Below are positions 1 to 8,986 of a DNA stretch of 64,000 nt, piece after piece; the first letter of the stretch is position 1, and each line of letters begins with the position of its first letter. The stretch is from Paraperibacillus esterisolvens (lineage in GTDB: Bacteria > Bacillota > Bacilli > Bacillales > DSM-1321). Location: assembly GCF_046237625.1 (NCBI RefSeq), contig NZ_CP143545.1, forward strand, positions 4,154,001 to 4,218,000, given 5' to 3'. The notes beneath the pieces are model-generated. The model was not told the DNA's origin, made no database searches, and saw nothing but the letters and a program-made list of their open reading frames with translations. A program made the position numbers and the translations under genes.

Positions 1-110
1 CGGCCGTTTCAAAAAAAGTGCTTCATAACTTTACTATTTTGGAAGAACAAGTAGACCGGGGCACATTAAATTAGGCTTCCTGCAGTCTGACTCTGTTAAA
101 CTGTTTAAAA

Positions 111-140
111 TTACAAAGAGGCTTCCCGCGGGAAGCCTCC
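111..140 (-). terminator. Terminator of the RlmI-like gene
   Basis: A perfect 22-bp palindrome at 118-139 (GAGGCTTCCCG and its complement) lies just past the stop of the leftward gene. On the minus strand it is followed by only a weak T-tract (TTTGTAATTTT), so termination may be partial. Confidence 0.6.
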
Positions 141-149
141 TTTCTCTTG

Positions 150-1346
150 TCAGCGTTTCTTAACAAATACCACTTTGAGGTAGTCACCCTCAGGATATTC
201 TTTTATTGTCTTGAAATCAGCCGGCAGGGAATACTCCTCAAGGATTTGATAGCGTTTTCCGGATTCTTTGAAAGCAGTATCGATGAATCCCTTGAATTTA
301 TTCATGCCAAAGGAGGCTGCATTCGTGGAGGCTGCGATGATTCCATCCTTTTCCGTTATGGCGATGGCTTCCTTCAGCAGGTTTTTATAATCCTTCTCGG
401 CACTGAACACAAATTTCTTTGACCGGGCAAAGCTTGGAGGATCGAGGATAACGAGATCGAATTTCAAATTCTTGCGCACTGCGTATTTGAAGTAATTAAA
501 TACGTCCTCCACGATGATATCCTGGGCTTCATAATCTATATCGTTGATGCTGAACTGCTCTATCGTCTTTGCGCGGCTCCTGTTCGCCAAATCCACGCTC
601 GTCGTCTTGACAGCCCCTCCAAGGGCTGCTGCCACTGAAAAAGCCCCTGTGTAGGAAAAGGTATTCAAAACCGTCCTGCCGGCCGCATAGCGGTCTCTGA
701 CCGCCTTCCTGACCTCACGCTGATCAAGGAACACCCCTACCATCGCGCTTTCGTTCAGATAGACCGCAAAATGGATTCCGTTTTCCTTTACGATCAGCGG
801 AAACTCCCCTCGCTCACCTGTCACGAAATCATCATCCTCTAGGTACATGCCGCGTTCATCGAATCTCTTTTTCTGATATATTCCCTTAAAATGAACTACA
901 GCCTGCAGGGCGTTCACAATATAATCCCTGAACTGGTAAATGCCAGCGCTGTACCAATGGATTAAATAATAACCATCAAAATATTCAACCGTAAAGCCGC
1001 CTGCCCCGTCACCTTCCCCATTGAAGACACGGAAAGCATTCGTATCAGGGCTTTCATATAAATTTTTCCGCTTATCGATTGCAGCCTTAAGCCTTTTCTC
1101 AAAGAATGCCTGGTCAATCTGTTCCTTTTCGTCACGGGATAATACCCAGCCAAAGCCTTTATTCTGCCGGCCGTAATACCCTTTTGCTATGAACCTGCCG
1201 CTCTCATCAACAAGATCCAGGATCTGGCCCTCTTCCTGCAAGTCCCCGCTGTTCACAAGCGCTTCCTTGACTATCAAAGGGTACCCGCCCTTGTACTTTG
1301 CTGCAAATTTTGATTTTATTTTTACCTTCATCTGATTTTTCATCAT
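150..1346 (-). CDS. rlmI: RlmI-like class I SAM-dependent rRNA large-subunit methyltransferase
   Basis: A 398-residue protein of the RlmI/YwbD family, which methylates a cytosine of 23S rRNA using S-adenosylmethionine. The N-terminal ~75 residues look like a PUA RNA-binding domain (KYKGGYPLIVKEAL, GRFIAKGYYG). A linker follows and then a Rossmann methyltransferase domain from about residue 190, with the SAM-binding motif VLNTFSYTGAFSVAAALGG and the catalytic-loop motif DLVILDPPSFARSK. Length is normal for the family. AGGA lies just upstream of tandem ATG codons, so the true start may be one codon later. It is transcribed alone and ends at a palindrome. Family assignment is firm; the exact modified base is inferred from the family. 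Confidence 0.85.
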   Translation of the reverse strand: MMKNQMKVKIKSKFAAKYKGGYPLIVKEALVNSGDLQEEGQILDLVDESGRFIAKGYYGRQNKGFGWVLSRDEKEQIDQAFFEKRLKAAIDKRKNLYESPDTNAFRVFNGEGDGAGGFTVEYFDGYYLIHWYSAGIYQFRDYIVNALQAVVHFKGIYQKKRFDERGMYLEDDDFVTGERGEFPLIVKENGIHFAVYLNESAMVGVFLDQREVRKAVRDRYAAGRTVLNTFSYTGAFSVAAALGGAVKTTSVDLANRSRAKTIEQFSINDIDYEAQDIIVEDVFNYFKYAVRKNLKFDLVILDPPSFARSKKFVFSAEKDYKNLLKEAIAITEKDGIIAASTNAASFGMNKFKGFIDTAFKESGKRYQILEEYSLPADFKTIKEYPEGDYLKVVFVKKR

Positions 1347-1675
1347 GTCATCCTAACTTTGTTTTACTTACTCTCTATTTTACACAAGTTGAAGAGCCGT
1401 GAACCGTAAAAGGTTTTTTCTTTTCTTGATGGAGGAAAAACGTTTCCTCCTTCTAGTTTTCAACTATGGACCGGGAGGTTGATTTCCGCTCCAGGGCGCT
1501 CGCTTTCCGCCGCCCTGTCTATCAATGTATCTTCTTTCAGAACTTATAAATCAACATTCTTTATATTAAAAGGTTTTCTAAAATTATATTTCCTGGGCAA
1601 TGTTTGTTGATGCTCTCCTAAAATCTGTTAGAATACCTATAGATTTTATTTTCATATAAAAAGGAGCCAGAGGCT
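1347..1675. other. Intergenic region with partial repeat element and rocB promoter
   Basis: This stretch separates two divergent genes. It holds a G+C-rich segment at about 1479-1525 starting GTTGATTTCCGCTCCAGG. That segment contains a hairpin (CAGGGCG, 12-nt loop, CGCCCTG) and shares its beginning with the element at 17029-17138. A sigma-A-like promoter for the rightward gene follows at 1607-1634. No coding sequence is evident. Confidence 0.5.
1607..1634 (+). promoter_or_regulatory. Candidate sigma-A promoter of the rocB-like gene
   Basis: TTGATG at 1607-1612 and TAGAAT at 1629-1634 are separated by 16 bp, about 40 bp upstream of the start codon. No RocR or AhrC operator was recognised nearby. 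Confidence 0.45.
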
Positions 1676-3328
1676 ATGCTGCAATGCCGTGAGGAAGTCT
1701 TGAACTTTACGAAACAGCTGGTTAGTACTGAAAGCATTGTGAATACTCCAGGGGAGAAGGTAATGGCACACTCAATATATACGCTGCTTACTACCTTCTC
1801 TTATTTTAACGAAAATCCTTCACAGCTGATTCTTTCGCCGACCGTTGATGATACTGAAGATCGGTACAATGTGCTCGCCTGCGTCAAAGGGACGAAGGGT
1901 AACAGCAATCGGACTGTGATCCTGATGGGGCATATGGATACCGTGGGAATAGATGATTTTAATCAATTGAAAGACATCGCCTGTTCACCCGATGAGCTGA
2001 TGGAGGCACTCCGAAAGGGAGATTTGCCTTCCGCTGCCAGGGAGCATCTGGAGTCCGGGGAGTGGATGTTCGGCCGCGGTGTATTAGATATGAAAAGCGG
2101 CGTTGCCAGCCATCTTTATCTGCTAAAGTATTATTCTGAACACCCAAATGAGCTCGATGGCAATATCGTCTTCCTTTGTGAATGTGATGAGGAGGACGGC
2201 TCACATGGAGTCCTGTCTGCCCTTCATATCTTAAATGATTGGAAAGAAGAGCATAATTTTGAGTATGCAGCAGCCATTAATTCGGATTTTGTGTCCCCGC
2301 GGTACGAAGGGGACGAGAACCGCTATATATACAAAGGGACAGTCGGCAAGCTGCTGCCTTCCTTCTTTATCACAGGTGCCGAAACCCATGTAGGCTCCTG
2401 CTTTGAGGGAATTGATCCTAATTTCATCGCAGCTGAGCTTACCAGGCAGATCAATTACAACCCTGAACTCAGCAATGAAGCCTATGGTGAGACCACAGTC
2501 CCTCCTGTGTCCCTGAAGCAGACGGACCTTAAGCCTTCTTATACGGTACAGACCGCGTTGTCGGCTTATGTGTACTACAACTTCTTCATTCACTCATGGT
2601 CACCGAAGGATGTACTCATTAAGCTGAAAGAACAGGCCCAAATAGCCTTTCAGAATGCCCTGGACCTGTATGACGAAAGATACAGGCAGCATTGCAAGCT
2701 GACGCATGAGCCCTATTCAGCCCGTTCCTTTAAGCCGTCCGTCATGACTTATGAGGAAATGGAACGGCTTCTGATAAAAGAGAACGGCGAAGCATTCACC
2801 AATCATATGGAGGGGTTCAAGGGGACTCTCATGCTTGATGACAGCCTTGACACCCGTATGTTCGCAGCCCGGGTCGTCGAGGAAGCCTGGAAATGGATGA
2901 AGGATAAGAGTCCGGCAGTCATTGTATTCTACTCATCGCTTTATTCGCCGCGAATTGAGCTTGCCGGCAATACTCCGGGAGAGCAGGCGCTCATACAGGC
3001 CCTGGACGACGCAGCCGCTAAAATTCAGCCATCCTATCCGCACCCGATCGTCACCAGGAACTTCTTCCCGTATATTTCTGACATGAGCTTTGTCGCCCTC
3101 AGTGATGACGAGGAAGGAATCGGCGCTGTTATTAACAACAACCCTGGATGGGGAACAAAGCATTTTGTAGATTATGCCAGCATAAAAAAGCTGAATGTTC
3201 CTGTGGTCAACATCGGACCCTACGGATTGGATGCCCACAAGATGCTCGAGAGGATGGAGCTGCAGTATTCCCTCGAGATCGTACCCAACCTTACCCATAT
3301 AGTGATCCAGAACTTGTTGAATGGGTAA
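1676..3328 (+). CDS. rocB: RocB-like M20 family metallopeptidase
   Basis: A 550-residue zinc hydrolase of the M20/M25/M40 group, most like Bacillus RocB, which is linked to arginine breakdown although its exact substrate is unsettled. Visible motifs are the first metal-ligand segment LMGHMDTVG near residue 85, GRGVLDMKSGVASHL near residue 134 with the ligand Asp, and CECDEEDGSHG near residue 170, which supplies the catalytic Glu-Glu pair. There is no signal peptide, so it should be cytoplasmic. AAGGAG lies 9 bp before ATG. It is monocistronic, with a terminator starting at its stop codon. It is not beside other roc genes here, so a role in arginine catabolism is inferred from the family only. 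Confidence 0.8.
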   Translation: MLQCREEVLNFTKQLVSTESIVNTPGEKVMAHSIYTLLTTFSYFNENPSQLILSPTVDDTEDRYNVLACVKGTKGNSNRTVILMGHMDTVGIDDFNQLKDIACSPDELMEALRKGDLPSAAREHLESGEWMFGRGVLDMKSGVASHLYLLKYYSEHPNELDGNIVFLCECDEEDGSHGVLSALHILNDWKEEHNFEYAAAINSDFVSPRYEGDENRYIYKGTVGKLLPSFFITGAETHVGSCFEGIDPNFIAAELTRQINYNPELSNEAYGETTVPPVSLKQTDLKPSYTVQTALSAYVYYNFFIHSWSPKDVLIKLKEQAQIAFQNALDLYDERYRQHCKLTHEPYSARSFKPSVMTYEEMERLLIKENGEAFTNHMEGFKGTLMLDDSLDTRMFAARVVEEAWKWMKDKSPAVIVFYSSLYSPRIELAGNTPGEQALIQALDDAAAKIQPSYPHPIVTRNFFPYISDMSFVALSDDEEGIGAVINNNPGWGTKHFVDYASIKKLNVPVVNIGPYGLDAHKMLERMELQYSLEIVPNLTHIVIQNLLNG

Positions 3329-3356
3329 AGACAGGCCCTCTGCGGCCTGTCTTTTT
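3327..3356 (+). terminator. Terminator of the rocB-like gene
   Basis: AAAGACAGGCC, a 6-nt loop, GGCCTGTC and then TTTTT. The stem begins inside the TAA stop codon. Confidence 0.85.
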
Positions 3357-3533
3357 CTGCGGAAAAGGAGCGGGGCTGCACGAATCATAAGGCTTCAGCA
3401 GCCAGGTAAATTTCTCTCGCTGGCATACCTGCCTGCGCCTTACTCCGCTCCACCGCCTTATTGTGAATGTTCCTGTTTTTGTCTGGGTTCCTTTCCATGG
3501 ATGGGTTGCGAGCACAATTTATGCGAAAACAGT

Positions 3534-3570
3534 AAAAAAACACTGCAGCCCCGGAAGGCTTGCAGTGTCT
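3534..3570 (-). terminator. Terminator of cstA
   Basis: On the minus strand ACACTGCA and TGCAGTGT pair across a loop of about 15 nt and are followed by seven T residues, directly after the cstA stop. Confidence 0.8.
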
Positions 3571-3576
3571 TTTTAG

Positions 3577-5370
3577 TTATGCAGTTTTCTTATTCAGCTT
3601 TAGTGCAGGCCTGTTCCAGGTTTCCAGCCAATTCTTGACGGCTGTGATCATGATGACGACCCCCAGCGCAAGCATGGTGATGGACAATACAGCATTGAGG
3701 ACGCTGTAGCCTGCCGCAGCGGAATTAAGATAAACATTCTTGACCATCCAGTAGCCGGCATAATTGACGGTTACATATAGATACGCCAGCGGAATGAGGC
3801 ATGTCAGCATGTACCGGCGCTTGTCCGCCACCTTCAGGATGATGGTAGCCCCGATGATCAGGCCGATGGAGGCCATCAGCTGGTTGGATACCCCGAATAG
3901 TGCCCAGACAGATCCAATATCGCCGGAAAACAGGAGATATCCCCATAAGAAGCAGGCCAGTGCGCTGGCAAAGATGTTTCCTGGAATCCAGTCCACCCTT
4001 TTAAGAGGCTTATAGAAAGCTCCTCCAAAATCCTGAATCAGATAGCGGGCAACCCGCGTGCCTGAGTCGATGGCTGTCAGTATGAACAGCGCCTCAAACA
4101 TGATGACAAATTGGAAGAAGAAAGACGAAAGCTTGGAGAACCATGAGATATCGGTAAAGATATAGGTCATGCCGACAGCAAGCGTAACAGCGCCCCCTGT
4201 CCGGCCTTCAAGATCAAGGCCGATGTCCTTGCTTAGCTGGGCTAGATTCACTGTCTCCATTCCTAGTGTCTTGAACACTTCCGGCGTGGAGTTGATGGCG
4301 AAATAATCGCCGGGATGCAGAGCGGTCGCAGCCACAAGGGCCATGATGCCCACTACACATTCCACCAGCATCGCACCAAAACCTACAGGCTTGATGTCAC
4401 TCCAGCGGTCAAGCATCTTCGGCGTTGTCCCTGAGCCGACAAAGGCATGGAAGCCAGAGATCGCTCCGCAGGCAATCGTGATGGAGATGAACGGCCAGAC
4501 CGGGCCGCTGATCACAGGACCTCCGCCGCCGATGAATTCTGTGAGGGCAGGCATCTGCAATGTTGGATTGACTACAAAGACGCCGGCAATCAGGGCAACG
4601 AATACGCCTATTTTCATGAAGGAACTGAGATAATCACGCGGTGCAAGCAGGAGCCATACAGGCAGTGCAGCCGCAAAGAATGCATAGATTGGCAAAATCA
4701 GTGACAAGGTCTTCACATCAAGTGTGAGCCAGTCACCAAGGACTGAATCCTGGATATATGGACCGAAGAATACAGCGGCCATGATCAGCAGGAAGCCTAC
4801 TATGGAAGCTCCTTTCAGGTTTCCGGTCTTCCTGTGGTACAGCCCTACACCCATAGCAATCGGGATTGTGATGCCGACTGTGAATGTGCCCCATGGATTA
4901 TGCTCCAATGCGTGAAGCACAACCATTGAGAGCCCTGCCATTGTAATTGTAATGATGAACAGCATAGCAAGTCCTGTGCAAAAGCCGGCCACCGGGCCAA
5001 GCTCTTTTTTTGCCACTTCAGCAAGCGATTCGCCCCGCTGTCTCATAGAAGCGAAGAGAACCACAGCATCATGGACCGCTCCGCCGATTACAGCCCCAAT
5101 CAGGAGCCAAAGAAGGCCTGGGAGATATCCGAATTGCGCAGCCAGAATCGGTCCCACCAGCGGGCCGGCAGCGGCTATCGCGGCAAAGTGATGGCCGAAT
5201 GTCACCCAGCGGTTAGTCGGCACATAGTCCTTGCCATCCTCCAGTTCGTGCGCAGGGGTCTTTTTGGAATCATCTAATTTTAAAACCTTTACAGCCATAA
5301 AGGTTCCATATAAGCGATAAGCTATCATAAGTATACAAATAGAGCCAATTACCATTGAAATCGCATTCAT
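3577..5370 (-). CDS. cstA: CstA family peptide/pyruvate transporter
   Basis: A 597-residue polytopic membrane protein of the carbon-starvation CstA family, whose characterised members (E. coli CstA and BtsT) import peptides or pyruvate. The N-terminal signature TNRWVTFGHHFAAIAAAGPLVGPILAAQFGYLPG and the segment GAVIGGAVHDAVVLFASMRQRG are both present. About 15-16 hydrophobic helices follow. Length matches the usual ~600 residues. It sits next to lytS-lytT, transcribed in the same direction but upstream of a terminator. This is the same genomic link as between LytS/LytT-type systems and pyruvate transporters elsewhere, so LytT control is likely. A near-consensus cre lies upstream. The substrate cannot be decided from sequence. 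Confidence 0.92.
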   Translation of the reverse strand: MNAISMVIGSICILMIAYRLYGTFMAVKVLKLDDSKKTPAHELEDGKDYVPTNRWVTFGHHFAAIAAAGPLVGPILAAQFGYLPGLLWLLIGAVIGGAVHDAVVLFASMRQRGESLAEVAKKELGPVAGFCTGLAMLFIITITMAGLSMVVLHALEHNPWGTFTVGITIPIAMGVGLYHRKTGNLKGASIVGFLLIMAAVFFGPYIQDSVLGDWLTLDVKTLSLILPIYAFFAAALPVWLLLAPRDYLSSFMKIGVFVALIAGVFVVNPTLQMPALTEFIGGGGPVISGPVWPFISITIACGAISGFHAFVGSGTTPKMLDRWSDIKPVGFGAMLVECVVGIMALVAATALHPGDYFAINSTPEVFKTLGMETVNLAQLSKDIGLDLEGRTGGAVTLAVGMTYIFTDISWFSKLSSFFFQFVIMFEALFILTAIDSGTRVARYLIQDFGGAFYKPLKRVDWIPGNIFASALACFLWGYLLFSGDIGSVWALFGVSNQLMASIGLIIGATIILKVADKRRYMLTCLIPLAYLYVTVNYAGYWMVKNVYLNSAAAGYSVLNAVLSITMLALGVVIMITAVKNWLETWNRPALKLNKKTA

Positions 5371-5432
5371 TTTTTTGTCTGCCCCTCTCTGTTATCGTTC
5401 TATAGCTTCTACTATACGCCATGAAAATAGAA

Positions 5433-5446
5433 TGACAGCGTTTTCA
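5433..5446. promoter_or_regulatory. Candidate CcpA cre site upstream of cstA
   Basis: TGACAGCGTTTTCA matches 13 of 14 positions of the cre consensus TGWAARCGYTWNCW. It lies 63 bp upstream of the cstA start, a position suitable for catabolite repression. Confidence 0.45.
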
Positions 5447-5499
5447 TAACAACTCGCAGAAAACCAGCCCTGACCTGCAGATTAAAGGGGATAAAATGC

Positions 5500-5541
5500 A
5501 AAAAAGGACCTTAAAAACCAAGCAGGTGTTTAAGATCCTTT
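5500..5541 (-). terminator. Terminator overlapping the end of lytT
   Basis: The last codons of lytT (AAGGATCTTAAA on the minus strand) form the left arm, pairing with TTTAAGGTCCTT (one G-T pair), followed by TTTTTT. The coding end therefore doubles as terminator stem. Confidence 0.75.
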
Positions 5542-6257
5542 ACATAAGTCCGGCTGACGGGGATGCTTGTCCCCTCTTTCATGATCAGATTATAGGTGGA
5601 ATTGAACCAGGGCTGGATTTCGGCTATATAATCCACATTCACAAAATAACTCCGGTGAACCCTGATCATATGAAGATTTGTGAGCTTCTTCTCCACCGCC
5701 GATAAAGCTTCGGGCACTTTATACTCGCCCTCCATGGTTTTAAGCACCGTCCTTCCCTCAGCGCTTGCCAGATAGACGATTGAATCAATGTCGATCAGAA
5801 TAATCCGGTCATCGGCATATACAGCAAGCTTTCCGGTCTGAAAAGCAGGCATCTGCCTGGATTCCGCTGCTGTTTCTGCTTCGGGTCCCGCTGTTCCTCT
5901 CAGCGCTTTTATCTTATGGATCGTCTGTCTGATTCTGTCTTCATCAAAAGGCTTCAGCACATAATCGACCGCGTCCAGTTCAAAAGCTTTTAGCGCAAAT
6001 TCATCATAGGCAGTGGCAAAAATGATGGCGGGCGAGAAGTCCAGCCGGCGGATTTCGCCAGCAAGCTCAAGGCCGCTGTCTTCGGATAGCTCGATATCTA
6101 GAAAGATCAAGTCGGGTTTTAATTGCTTGATCTGCTCCAGGGCATCAATCATGCTTCCCGCTTCACCGGCTGTTTCTACTTCCCTTGTCCTTGCCAGGAG
6201 ATATTTCAGCTCATCCCTGGCAAGGGGCTCATCATCCACTATAAAGGCTTTCATCAT
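5511..6257 (-). CDS. lytT: LytT/BtsR-type response regulator, LytTR DNA-binding
   Basis: A 248-residue response regulator. The receiver domain spans residues 1-120 with the acidic pocket at VDDEP, the phospho-acceptor Asp in LIFLDIELSEDSG, and the conserved Lys in YVLKPFDEDRI. A LytTR DNA-binding domain fills residues 140-245 (VYLASAEGRTVLKTMEGEY, MIRVHRSYFVNVDYI). It overlaps the 3' end of lytS by 26 bp, which indicates translational coupling. Such pairs sense extracellular pyruvate or related metabolites and activate a neighbouring transporter; cstA lies next door and is the obvious target. The start could be the second ATG. The gene ends inside its own terminator. Confidence 0.9.
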   Translation of the reverse strand: MMKAFIVDDEPLARDELKYLLARTREVETAGEAGSMIDALEQIKQLKPDLIFLDIELSEDSGLELAGEIRRLDFSPAIIFATAYDEFALKAFELDAVDYVLKPFDEDRIRQTIHKIKALRGTAGPEAETAAESRQMPAFQTGKLAVYADDRIILIDIDSIVYLASAEGRTVLKTMEGEYKVPEALSAVEKKLTNLHMIRVHRSYFVNVDYIAEIQPWFNSTYNLIMKEGTSIPVSRTYVKDLKHLLGF

Positions 6258-8013
6258 GGCTGTTATAAACCCCCTTTCTGTCTGCAGGTATCTTGATGGA
6301 GATATAGGTCCCTTTTCTATCAGGACTCGCGATGTTAAACCCGGCTCTTTGGTTATACATCCGATCCAGCCGCTCTTTGATATTCACCAGTGCCGTCCCC
6401 GTCCCGTGGCGGGACTCCATAGTTTCCTTCCCAAGGACGGCAAGCTTCTCCGGCACAATTCCGTTTCCATTGTCCTTTACACCGATATGCAGGAAATCAT
6501 CATTTATACGTGCCGAAACCAGAACTTCTCCCTTTTCTTTTGAACGCGAAAAGGCGTGCCTGATGCTGTTTTCCACAAGCGGCTGCAGGATGAAGGGAGG
6601 GAGCAGGCTTTTTTCCGCCCCCTCCTCAATGTCAAATCTCACTTCATATTTATCGGGAAACCGTGCCTGCTCAAGGGAAAGATATGCTTTTACATGCTCG
6701 ATTTCCTTTTCCAGGGGGATGAGAATCTGGCGCGCCCCCTGCAGATTGCTGCGGAAGAAATGGCTCAGTTCCAGCAGCAGCTTCCTGGCCTTTTCCGGGT
6801 TTGTCCGGCATAGTACGGAAATGGTATTGATGGCGTTAAAGAAGAAATGCGGATGAACCTGGGCCTGCAGTGCCTTGATTTCAGCATCCTTCAGGAGCTT
6901 GGTCTGTTCTTCGGCCTCAGCCAGCTCAAGCTGGGTAGAAAATAAGTTGGCGAGTCCCTCGGCCAGCTCCTTCTCTACCTCTGTCAAAGCTTCAGGTTTT
7001 GTGAAATAGAGCTTTAGTGTCCCTACCGTCTTGTCGTGCACTTTAAGCGGCAGCACGACAGCCGCCCGGAGCGGGCAGGATTCCTGCATACAGAGGATTT
7101 CCTCACGGCTCCTTGCAGTCAGCACCTTCCCCTCCTTCAGCACCCTTTTTGTCAGCCCAGTGGAGAAGCCTGGCATCGGCACATGATGATCGGAAGCTGC
7201 GCCGGCATGGGCAAGCACACCTGTTGAATCAGTGATGGCAATGGCATCGGCATCCGTCAGCCCAAGCATGATCTCCGCCACCTGCCTGCATGAGTCACGG
7301 TTAAGGCCCCGCCGGAAATAGGGAAGCGTCCGATCTGCAATATAAAAGGCCTTGCTTGTCTGCAGCGCCTTTGTCCGTTCCTGCTCGCGCAGGATATATT
7401 GAATGATCAGCATAAACAGCAGCATGCCGAGAGCATTGATAGCGATCATAGGAATGCCGATGATTTTCACCAATCCCCAGGCAAGCTCGAATGGCCTTGT
7501 TACGGCAAGGATGATTCCCATCTGGATAATCTCCATGGACGCACCTACCCCAACCGCAAAGGCTGGAGTAATGGCTTTTTTCTTCCTGCGCTGCATGCCA
7601 AGATAACCTGCCGCCGCACCTGCCAGGACGGCTGATATGGCGCATGCTTCCGCAGTAAACCCGCCGAGGAAATATCTATGAACTCCGGAGATAAGCCCGA
7701 TTCCGATGCCGGCTGCAGGACCGCCCAGCAGGGAACCGATTGCTATTCCCATGATCCGTGTATTGGCAATCGCACTGTCTGGCTCGACGCCGATCAGCCA
7801 GCTGTTCTCGGTGACGGAGTTATGCTTGATTTCTATTCCTGTATAATTGCTGATGATGCCAAAGAGACCAAAAAAGGCAATCAGCACCAGTTTTTCTTTA
7901 TAGCCCTGCTCATTATGGATAATCCTGCGGAACGACTTGATCTGTGACAGAAGAAACACAGCCATCAGGATCACGCCCACACGTTCAATCATCAAGGGTA
8001 TAAGATTGATCAA
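6232..8013 (-). CDS. lytS: LytS-type membrane sensor histidine kinase
   Basis: A 593-residue kinase, the same length as Bacillus LytS. The N-terminal ~200 residues hold six hydrophobic segments typical of the 5TMR-LYT module, including NYTGIEIKHNSVTENSW and GIGLISGVHRYFLGGFTA. A GAF-like domain follows at about 225-365. Next is a HisKA_7TM/His_kinase segment with the phospho-acceptor His in QVHPHFFFNAINTI, and an ATPase domain with N-box LVENSIRHAF and G-box KDNGNGI. A TTG start is chosen because GGGGGTGA lies 6 bp upstream. It forms a two-gene operon with lytT. The likely signal is pyruvate or another overflow metabolite, by analogy only. Confidence 0.92.
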   Translation of the reverse strand: MINLIPLMIERVGVILMAVFLLSQIKSFRRIIHNEQGYKEKLVLIAFFGLFGIISNYTGIEIKHNSVTENSWLIGVEPDSAIANTRIMGIAIGSLLGGPAAGIGIGLISGVHRYFLGGFTAEACAISAVLAGAAAGYLGMQRRKKKAITPAFAVGVGASMEIIQMGIILAVTRPFELAWGLVKIIGIPMIAINALGMLLFMLIIQYILREQERTKALQTSKAFYIADRTLPYFRRGLNRDSCRQVAEIMLGLTDADAIAITDSTGVLAHAGAASDHHVPMPGFSTGLTKRVLKEGKVLTARSREEILCMQESCPLRAAVVLPLKVHDKTVGTLKLYFTKPEALTEVEKELAEGLANLFSTQLELAEAEEQTKLLKDAEIKALQAQVHPHFFFNAINTISVLCRTNPEKARKLLLELSHFFRSNLQGARQILIPLEKEIEHVKAYLSLEQARFPDKYEVRFDIEEGAEKSLLPPFILQPLVENSIRHAFSRSKEKGEVLVSARINDDFLHIGVKDNGNGIVPEKLAVLGKETMESRHGTGTALVNIKERLDRMYNQRAGFNIASPDRKGTYISIKIPADRKGVYNSHDESLYSG

Positions 8014-8172
8014 AAGCCTTCACCCCCACATAATAATTATTCCATATTACTATAGCGCTCCGGCCTCTGTCGAACAACTTACTTTTATTTACAATCAGGA
8101 ACCTGCTCCGGCAAGGCAGCACACCAAAAAAGCCGCCTAATGGATAGGAGGCATTAAAAATGTATACCAGTA

Positions 8173-8262
8173 TCATTTTGTGCTGTTTGCGGGCTCCCCT
8201 TCCTCTGTTTCTTTAAGAGATTCTTCAAGATTGTTCATATTTGCAAGTACAGCCTCTTTCAA
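8173..8262 (-). CDS. Possible small ORF or gene remnant
   Basis: A 29-residue charged reading frame from TTG, or 21 residues from an internal ATG, lies directly behind the response-regulator gene. It reads KEAVLANMNNLEESLKETE in part and looks helical and coding-like. There is no convincing ribosome-binding site and no recognised family. It may be the decayed end of another gene. Confidence 0.15.
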   Translation of the reverse strand: MKEAVLANMNNLEESLKETEEGEPANSTK

Positions 8263-8269
8263 TTGATCA

Positions 8270-8974
8270 TCAGCCTTCCACTATGTACACTCTCTCTGGC
8301 CGGCCCACTGTTCCATAAGCCAGGTCGGCCTTGACCTTTTCCTCTGAAATGAGATGTTCCAGGTATCTCCTCGCCGTGGTCCTGCTTACTCCGATTTCCT
8401 TTGCCACCACTTCTGCTGTAAGACCCATATGCGCCCTAGCCAATACCTCCAGTACTTTTTCAAGAGTCAGGGGATCGATCCCCTTTGGTAAATAGGCTTT
8501 TTCACCGCTGCCTGCTTCAATTTCTTTTCGCAGCAGCTTATCCACCTGTTCCTGTGTAACCTGAAAACCGCGGCTTAAAGAGCGGAGATTGCAATGATAT
8601 TCCTGAAACCGCAGAAGTGCCTGTTTGAATCTATCAAACACTACCGGTTTTATGATGTAATCGAATACACCGATGCTGATGGCCTCCTGGACTTTATTAA
8701 TCTCTTTTGCAGCAGTGATCATGATCACTTCGATCTGCCTGCTTTCCATTTTTGTTTCTTTTAAAAGGTCAAGCCCGTTCATGTCAGGAAAATGAACATC
8801 CAGCAGCAGCAGATCCGGCTGCATGACTTCTATAAAACTTTTTGCCTCTGCATAGCCTGCCGCAATCCCCACTGTCTGAAACCCTTGTAACTGCTCGATG
8901 AACCGCTTTTGGATCTCTGCTATCCGCAAATCATCCTCAACGATCAACACCTCTATATCGCGACTTCTGTGCAT
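8270..8974 (-). CDS. CitB/DcuR-family response regulator
   Basis: A 234-residue regulator. The receiver domain at residues 8-125 has the acidic pair in IVEDD, the phospho-acceptor Asp in LLLLDVHFPDMNG and Lys in DYIIKPVVFDRF. The C-terminal part carries a winged helix-turn-helix typical of the CitT/DcuR/MalR group (TAEVVAKEIGVSRTTARRYLEHL). It lies 12 bp after the kinase gene with TGAGGGG before ATG, so the two are cotranscribed. The adjacent tctCBA operon suggests it activates tricarboxylate uptake. This is inferred from position; no binding site is proven. Confidence 0.88.
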   Translation of the reverse strand: MHRSRDIEVLIVEDDLRIAEIQKRFIEQLQGFQTVGIAAGYAEAKSFIEVMQPDLLLLDVHFPDMNGLDLLKETKMESRQIEVIMITAAKEINKVQEAISIGVFDYIIKPVVFDRFKQALLRFQEYHCNLRSLSRGFQVTQEQVDKLLRKEIEAGSGEKAYLPKGIDPLTLEKVLEVLARAHMGLTAEVVAKEIGVSRTTARRYLEHLISEEKVKADLAYGTVGRPERVYIVEG

Positions 8975-8986
8975 GAAAACAACCCC

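Noticed and set aside
2231..2593. Long antisense frames inside large genes (for example within the rocB-like gene, tctA and the permeases)
   Set aside because: They mirror codon bias of the real genes and lack starts with ribosome-binding sites.
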